DNA of 37,786 bases from Promethearchaeota archaeon (GTDB taxonomy: Archaea; Asgardarchaeota; Lokiarchaeia; Sigynarchaeales; SOKP01): NCBI GenBank assembly GCA_030605085.1, contig JAUWBH010000038.1, positions 1-37,786 on the forward strand. The letters are read 5' to 3'. How positions within the stretch are numbered: the stretch's first letter is position 1; every line of letters starts with the position of its first letter. The notes under the pieces were generated by a model. The model was not told the DNA's origin. It worked only from the letters and a program-made list of their open reading frames with translations, and did not search any database. This document shows, piece by piece, positions 34,525 to 37,786 of this stretch. A program made the translations under genes and the position numbers.

Positions 34525-34534
34525 AAATATATAA
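34525..34534 (+). promoter_or_regulatory. TATA box of the CDP-alcohol transferase gene
   Basis: AAATATATAA is centred about 28 bases before the ATG at 34558. With the usual archaeal spacing the transcript would begin right at or just before the ATG. That fits the lack of any ribosome-binding site, so the message is probably leaderless. Confidence 0.4.
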
Positions 34535-34557
34535 TTTAATAACCACAGACGGACTAT

Positions 34558-35490
34558 ATGGCAGAAATAATTTTTAAAATAATATTTCCATTAGTATTAG
34601 TGGGACTTCTTGTAATTATTTTCATTAGTGGTTTCTTTAATAAACATCCAAAACAAGAATTGATGAGTTCCGATGAATTCATAAAAGATTGGCTTAAAGA
34701 TCACGGACAAGCTCATAAGTTAGAGCAACAATTTGCAAAAATAAAAAAGGACCCAGGTGGATTAATTTATATGCCTATAACTTATAAAGGTGCAAAATTC
34801 TTTATAAAATGTGGTCTAACTCCAAATAAAGTATCTTATATAAATTTAATTTTATCATTTCTCATATTTTACGGTGTAATAATGGCTAGTGAAGGCCATT
34901 CACTTGCTTTATTTTCTCAACAACCTTTCTATGGCGCTTGGTTTATTCCTCTTGCTTTTTTAGTATTATTTACAGGAATTATCGACGGGATTGATGGTTC
35001 TATAGCTAGATTGTTAGATATAAAGTCTAAACGTGGTGCTTGGTTAGATAATGTGATTGACAGGTTCAGCGATGTATTAATGTTGGTATGTTTAATTCCT
35101 ACTAACTTTTTGGTTTTAGCCCCATATAGACTAAATTTTGCATGGATGGTTTGGACAAATATTTTCCTAATTTTTCTTTTTGAATATATGAGAGCAAGAC
35201 ATGAAGGTTTGGGTTTGCATGAAGCAAAACCGTTTATTGGTGAAAGGATAACGCGAATATTAGTAATCTTTGCATTTTTTCTAATTTATGGTATTTCAAG
35301 TTTCTTTGTATTAATTACAAACTTGCTAATTCCCTCTGCTACCTCAATATGGACTTTTTCTCACTCTGGAGCAATAACATGGACCATGTTTCTTCTTCAA
35401 ATCAGTTTATTAGATATTATGGTCTATTCATCGATTGGATTAGCGAGATATAGTTTGAAAAACCTAAAGAAATTAGATAGTAGAGAATAA
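34558..35490 (+). CDS. CDP-alcohol phosphatidyltransferase
   Basis: A 310-residue membrane enzyme that swaps CMP on a CDP-linked lipid or alcohol for another alcohol. The family signature DxxDGxxAR-x8-GxxxDxxxD is complete: D143, D146-G147, A150-R151, G160, D164 and D168. These aspartates hold the two metal ions and the CDP group, and LTPNK (88-92) is also typical. One membrane helix precedes (about 5-27), and four or five follow around and after the motif. The N-terminal ~65 residue stretch between helix 1 and the core is extra compared with short family members. Likely role: making archaeal phospholipid headgroups. It is followed by a glycosyltransferase on the same strand. Confidence 0.9.
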   Translation: MAEIIFKIIFPLVLVGLLVIIFISGFFNKHPKQELMSSDEFIKDWLKDHGQAHKLEQQFAKIKKDPGGLIYMPITYKGAKFFIKCGLTPNKVSYINLILSFLIFYGVIMASEGHSLALFSQQPFYGAWFIPLAFLVLFTGIIDGIDGSIARLLDIKSKRGAWLDNVIDRFSDVLMLVCLIPTNFLVLAPYRLNFAWMVWTNIFLIFLFEYMRARHEGLGLHEAKPFIGERITRILVIFAFFLIYGISSFFVLITNLLIPSATSIWTFSHSGAITWTMFLLQISLLDIMVYSSIGLARYSLKNLKKLDSRE

Positions 35491-35552
35491 ACGAATTTCA
35501 AAAAATCAATTAAAAAATCAAAAAAAAAGAAAGAAAAAAGAGGTTTTAAAAT

Positions 35553-35726
35553 ATAAATTTTAAAGGATTTTTATATTTAGGTGTACTGGTAATCTTTTTT
35601 ATTCTATTACACATATATTTTCTACCTTATTTTTCATCTGGAACAAAAAACGCAATAGATACATTCATAGCTGACCCTTTAACTTATTGGTGGTTTATAT
35701 TTCCATTATTTGGTCTAATTGTATGG
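35553..35726 (+). other. In-frame N-terminal extension of the glycosyltransferase lacking a standard start
   Basis: The glycosyltransferase frame stays open upstream of its TTG 35727 back to TAA 35547-35549. The 58 codons read as two membrane helices (FLYLGVLVIFFILLHIYFLP and DPLTYWWFIFPLFGLIVWL), typical of N-termini of membrane glycosyltransferases. No ATG, GTG or TTG occurs there. GAGG lies nine bases before ATA 35553-35555, so an ATA start, or a lost ATG, is the best explanation. Confidence 0.5.
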
Positions 35727-36902
35727 TTGATATTGATTATATATTATGGAAAATATTTCTTAGCATCATTTGGTCGTGGTTATCGAACCAAAACACCTTA
35801 TTATGCGAATATAAGTATCATGATTGCTTCTAAAAATGAAAGAATATTATTAGAAAGAACATTAAATTCGATCGTTGAATCAAACTATCCAAAAGAAAAT
35901 ATCCAAATAATCATAATAACAAGTGGATCAACAGACGATACAACAGAATTTAGTAAAAATTTTGCTAAAAAGCATAATACAATAGATATAGAAGTTTTAT
36001 CAGATAATCTTCCTAAAAAAGGAAAGCCTCCAGCCATGAATTATGGTCTAAAATACGTAAAGAATGATATTGTTGTCCTTTATGATTCAGGTTGTATTTT
36101 ACAAATAGATACATTGAAAAATTTAATATCACCATTTCAAAAGAATAAAATTAATGCGGTTATTGGACCTGTTTTAGTAAAAAATTGGAAGACTAATATG
36201 CTGACTAGAGCTATTTTCCTTGATTATGCTTTTTTATCAGGAGGAGGATTATTATTTGAGACTAAAAATAGATTAGGTAAATCGGCTTTTTCATTTGGAC
36301 GAAATTTTGCTGTTCGAACGGAATACCTCAAGAAATATGGAGGTTTTAACGAAGATTCAACGACAGAAGATCTTTATCTTTCTGTGCTTTTAAATATGGA
36401 TGGAATAAAAATTTACTTTTCACCTAAAGCAAAAGTTTATGAATATGTACCTACTACTTGGAAGATCTTAGCAAAACAACGCGAACGATGGCTTGCGGGA
36501 TATATTTTTGATATGCCACAATTAATGGCAATGGAAGGCGAAAAAAAGAGTGGGAAATCGGTAATTATATCACGGAATATGACAATGACATTTATAGGAA
36601 ATATGGATTCGTGGATGCCCATATTTATTGGATTAGCAATATTCTTTTTCATAATTGGAGAATTCTACCTCCTAAGCTGGACCCTCTCTTGTTTACTCTT
36701 TCAATTTGGATTTTTATTCAATGCCGTACGGAAATATGGTGATTTTCATTTCAGTATTTTGTTTTTATGGCCATTATCGGGTTATATTCATCTTTATATG
36801 TTTATACATCAGTTCCATTTGCCTAAAGAAATAAGCTGGGAAAAAACACCAATGTTATTAGAAAAACAAGAAGAAGAAATAGCAGCTTTATCTGCTAAAT
36901 AA
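35727..36902 (+). CDS. Family 2 glycosyltransferase, membrane-bound
   Basis: At least 391 residues, probably 449 with the upstream extension. The GT-A fold shows IMIASKNE, TSGSTDDTTEF, VVLYDSGC in place of the usual DxD segment, then SFGRNFAVRTEYL, STTEDLYLS (the catalytic-type ED) and KQRERWLAG (QxxRW). The last three are the marks of processive GT2 enzymes such as cellulose and hyaluronan synthases. Two or three membrane helices follow the QxxRW motif at the C-terminus. It would add sugars from nucleotide donors to a surface polymer or lipid. The neighbour CDP-alcohol transferase suggests glycolipid or envelope synthesis. TTG 35727 is only the first standard start; the real N-terminus is likely upstream. 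Confidence 0.85.
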   Translation: MILIIYYGKYFLASFGRGYRTKTPYYANISIMIASKNERILLERTLNSIVESNYPKENIQIIIITSGSTDDTTEFSKNFAKKHNTIDIEVLSDNLPKKGKPPAMNYGLKYVKNDIVVLYDSGCILQIDTLKNLISPFQKNKINAVIGPVLVKNWKTNMLTRAIFLDYAFLSGGGLLFETKNRLGKSAFSFGRNFAVRTEYLKKYGGFNEDSTTEDLYLSVLLNMDGIKIYFSPKAKVYEYVPTTWKILAKQRERWLAGYIFDMPQLMAMEGEKKSGKSVIISRNMTMTFIGNMDSWMPIFIGLAIFFFIIGEFYLLSWTLSCLLFQFGFLFNAVRKYGDFHFSILFLWPLSGYIHLYMFIHQFHLPKEISWEKTPMLLEKQEEEIAALSAK

Positions 36903-36937
36903 CTTTAAAATAAAAATTGTCTCAAATTAAAAATCAA

Positions 36938-37786
36938 CTAAATAAAAAAGATCCGAGGAAACAACTTCTCCAATTCATCGTAGTTCATAGGATTTCCTAT
37001 AATTGATATTATCCGAAGTAATGGTAATTTTCCTATTGATTCAGGTAGTTCTTTAATTTTGTTTGAAGATAAACCTAATTCACGAAGGGATATAAGTTCA
37101 CCTATTTCATTAGGTATAATTTCTAAATTATTCTTACTTAATTCTAGAGATTTAATCTTTTTAAGAGCACTTATCTCTTTAGGTATCGATATAAGTTTAT
37201 TATTTGTTATATTTAATATCTCTAACTTTTGAAGATCTTGAATCTTAGGACTAATATGAGTTAAATAATTACCCGCAAGATCTAAATATTTAAGATTCAC
37301 AAATATAAACAAATCCTTTGGAATAGATTTCAATTTGCATTCTTTTAACGATAGTGAGGATATAGAATTGTATTCCTTATTCTTTAAAATCTTGCGAAAA
37401 TTATCCAGACCCTCTATTTCAATTTCATAATGAGGAATTTCATCAAGTTCAGATGATTCAAATACTCCGCCTGAAAAACGATAAATACGACCCGTTGTGT
37501 AATTTCTGATAATTGTTCTAAAGCGTCTCAAAAAGAATCTTCTATCTTCCACAGCAGACTTACGCCAATGTCGCTTTTTTTCATAACTCCATTTTGTCCA
37601 TTTTAACACTTCAATTTTAACTTTTTCTGGAAGGATAGCTCCAGTCTCGAGAATCAATACTGCAAGAATTTGATAGCCGATTGCTATACTATCAAATCTA
37701 AACTCACTATCTTTATAAAGACCTTTTTTATTTATATCATCTCTCTTGCTCTCCAACCTTGAAATAAACTCGTCCAGATATGCCTC
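36938..37786 (-). CDS. Leucine-rich-repeat protein, cut off by the window edge
   Basis: The visible 282 codons stay open to the end of the window, so the true start lies beyond it; the TTG at 37754-37756 is merely an internal Leu. An N-terminal basic helical part (WTKWSYEKKRHWRKS...) precedes about six LRR units of 22-23 residues. The pattern is LxxLxLxxNxLxxIPxEIxxLxxL (for example KYLDLAGNYLTHISPKIQDL), and the IP/LP positions resemble the plant/Ras-group-like (ROCO-type) LRRs. It probably mediates protein binding, perhaps of small GTPases. Convergent with the glycosyltransferase, 36 bases apart. Confidence 0.8.
   Translation of the reverse strand, partial: EAYLDEFISRLESKRDDINKKGLYKDSEFRFDSIAIGYQILAVLILETGAILPEKVKIEVLKWTKWSYEKKRHWRKSAVEDRRFFLRRFRTIIRNYTTGRIYRFSGGVFESSELDEIPHYEIEIEGLDNFRKILKNKEYNSISSLSLKECKLKSIPKDLFIFVNLKYLDLAGNYLTHISPKIQDLQKLEILNITNNKLISIPKEISALKKIKSLELSKNNLEIIPNEIGELISLRELGLSSNKIKELPESIGKLPLLRIISIIGNPMNYDELEKLFPRIFFI

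Noticed and set aside
1..37786. CRISPR arrays, tRNA and rRNA genes
   Set aside because: No regularly spaced repeats and no cloverleaf or conserved rRNA stretches were recognised by eye; a dedicated scan was not possible.

Overview
The window looks like AT-rich archaeal chromosome, most likely from an Asgard (Lokiarchaeia-like) genome. The signs are an Arf/Sar-type small GTPase, a leucine-rich-repeat protein, a possible longin/roadblock-type protein, archaeal Shine-Dalgarno sites of the GGAGGTGA type a few bases before many starts, TATA-like boxes, and many radical SAM and other Fe-S enzymes that suit an anaerobe. No rRNA, tRNA or CRISPR array was recognised. The assignment rests on gene content and was not tested by phylogeny.

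Layout. Positions 1-2.1 kb (plus strand) hold the GTPase, a small unknown protein, a relic of a TnpB-type IS gene and a coiled-coil PD-(D/E)XK protein. Positions 2.1-7.2 kb (minus strand) are a catabolic or cofactor-like operon: a PanE/ApbA-type reductase, a double 4Fe-4S protein, an unknown Cys-motif protein, a PdxA homologue interrupted by one in-frame TGA, and a UroD-family methyltransferase-like protein. A small CW-type cysteine protein lies on the other strand between the last two. Positions 7.6-9.4 kb (plus strand) hold a protein with an N-terminal Cys cluster and a small membrane protein.

The centrepiece is 9.66-27.05 kb, a long minus-strand run of closely spaced genes. In transcription order these are: two radical SAM/SPASM proteins with an N-terminal PCP_red-like module; a B12-binding radical SAM protein; two radical SAM/SPASM proteins with C-terminal SCP2 domains; an NphB/CloQ-type (ABBA) aromatic prenyltransferase fused to the same PCP_red-like module; an HMG-CoA-synthase-like thiolase-fold protein; a degenerate U32 protein; a U32-PCP_red-SCP2 fusion; a truncated tandem copy of that fusion broken by TAA; a zinc-ribbon protein; and a U32-PCP_red protein. 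U32 proteins (UbiU/UbiV) together with an SCP2 protein (UbiT) carry out O2-independent hydroxylation in bacterial ubiquinone synthesis. A prenyltransferase in the same run suggests an undescribed anaerobic pathway to a prenylated aromatic (quinone-like or meroterpenoid) compound. SCP2 domains may hold the lipid intermediate, and the PCP_red-like module may act as a shared docking or substrate-handling part. The product is inference.

Positions 27.1-33.1 kb carry a membrane protein, a second B12-type radical SAM protein, a PHP-plus-glycosidase-like fusion whose base use differs from its neighbours (likely acquired), and a LuxE-like adenylate-forming enzyme. Positions 33.4-37.8 kb carry a multispanning membrane protein, a decayed remnant of the second B12 radical SAM gene, a CDP-alcohol phosphatidyltransferase, a family 2 glycosyltransferase whose N-terminus lacks a standard start codon, and an LRR protein that runs off the window. 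The last enzymes suggest lipid headgroup or surface glycan work.
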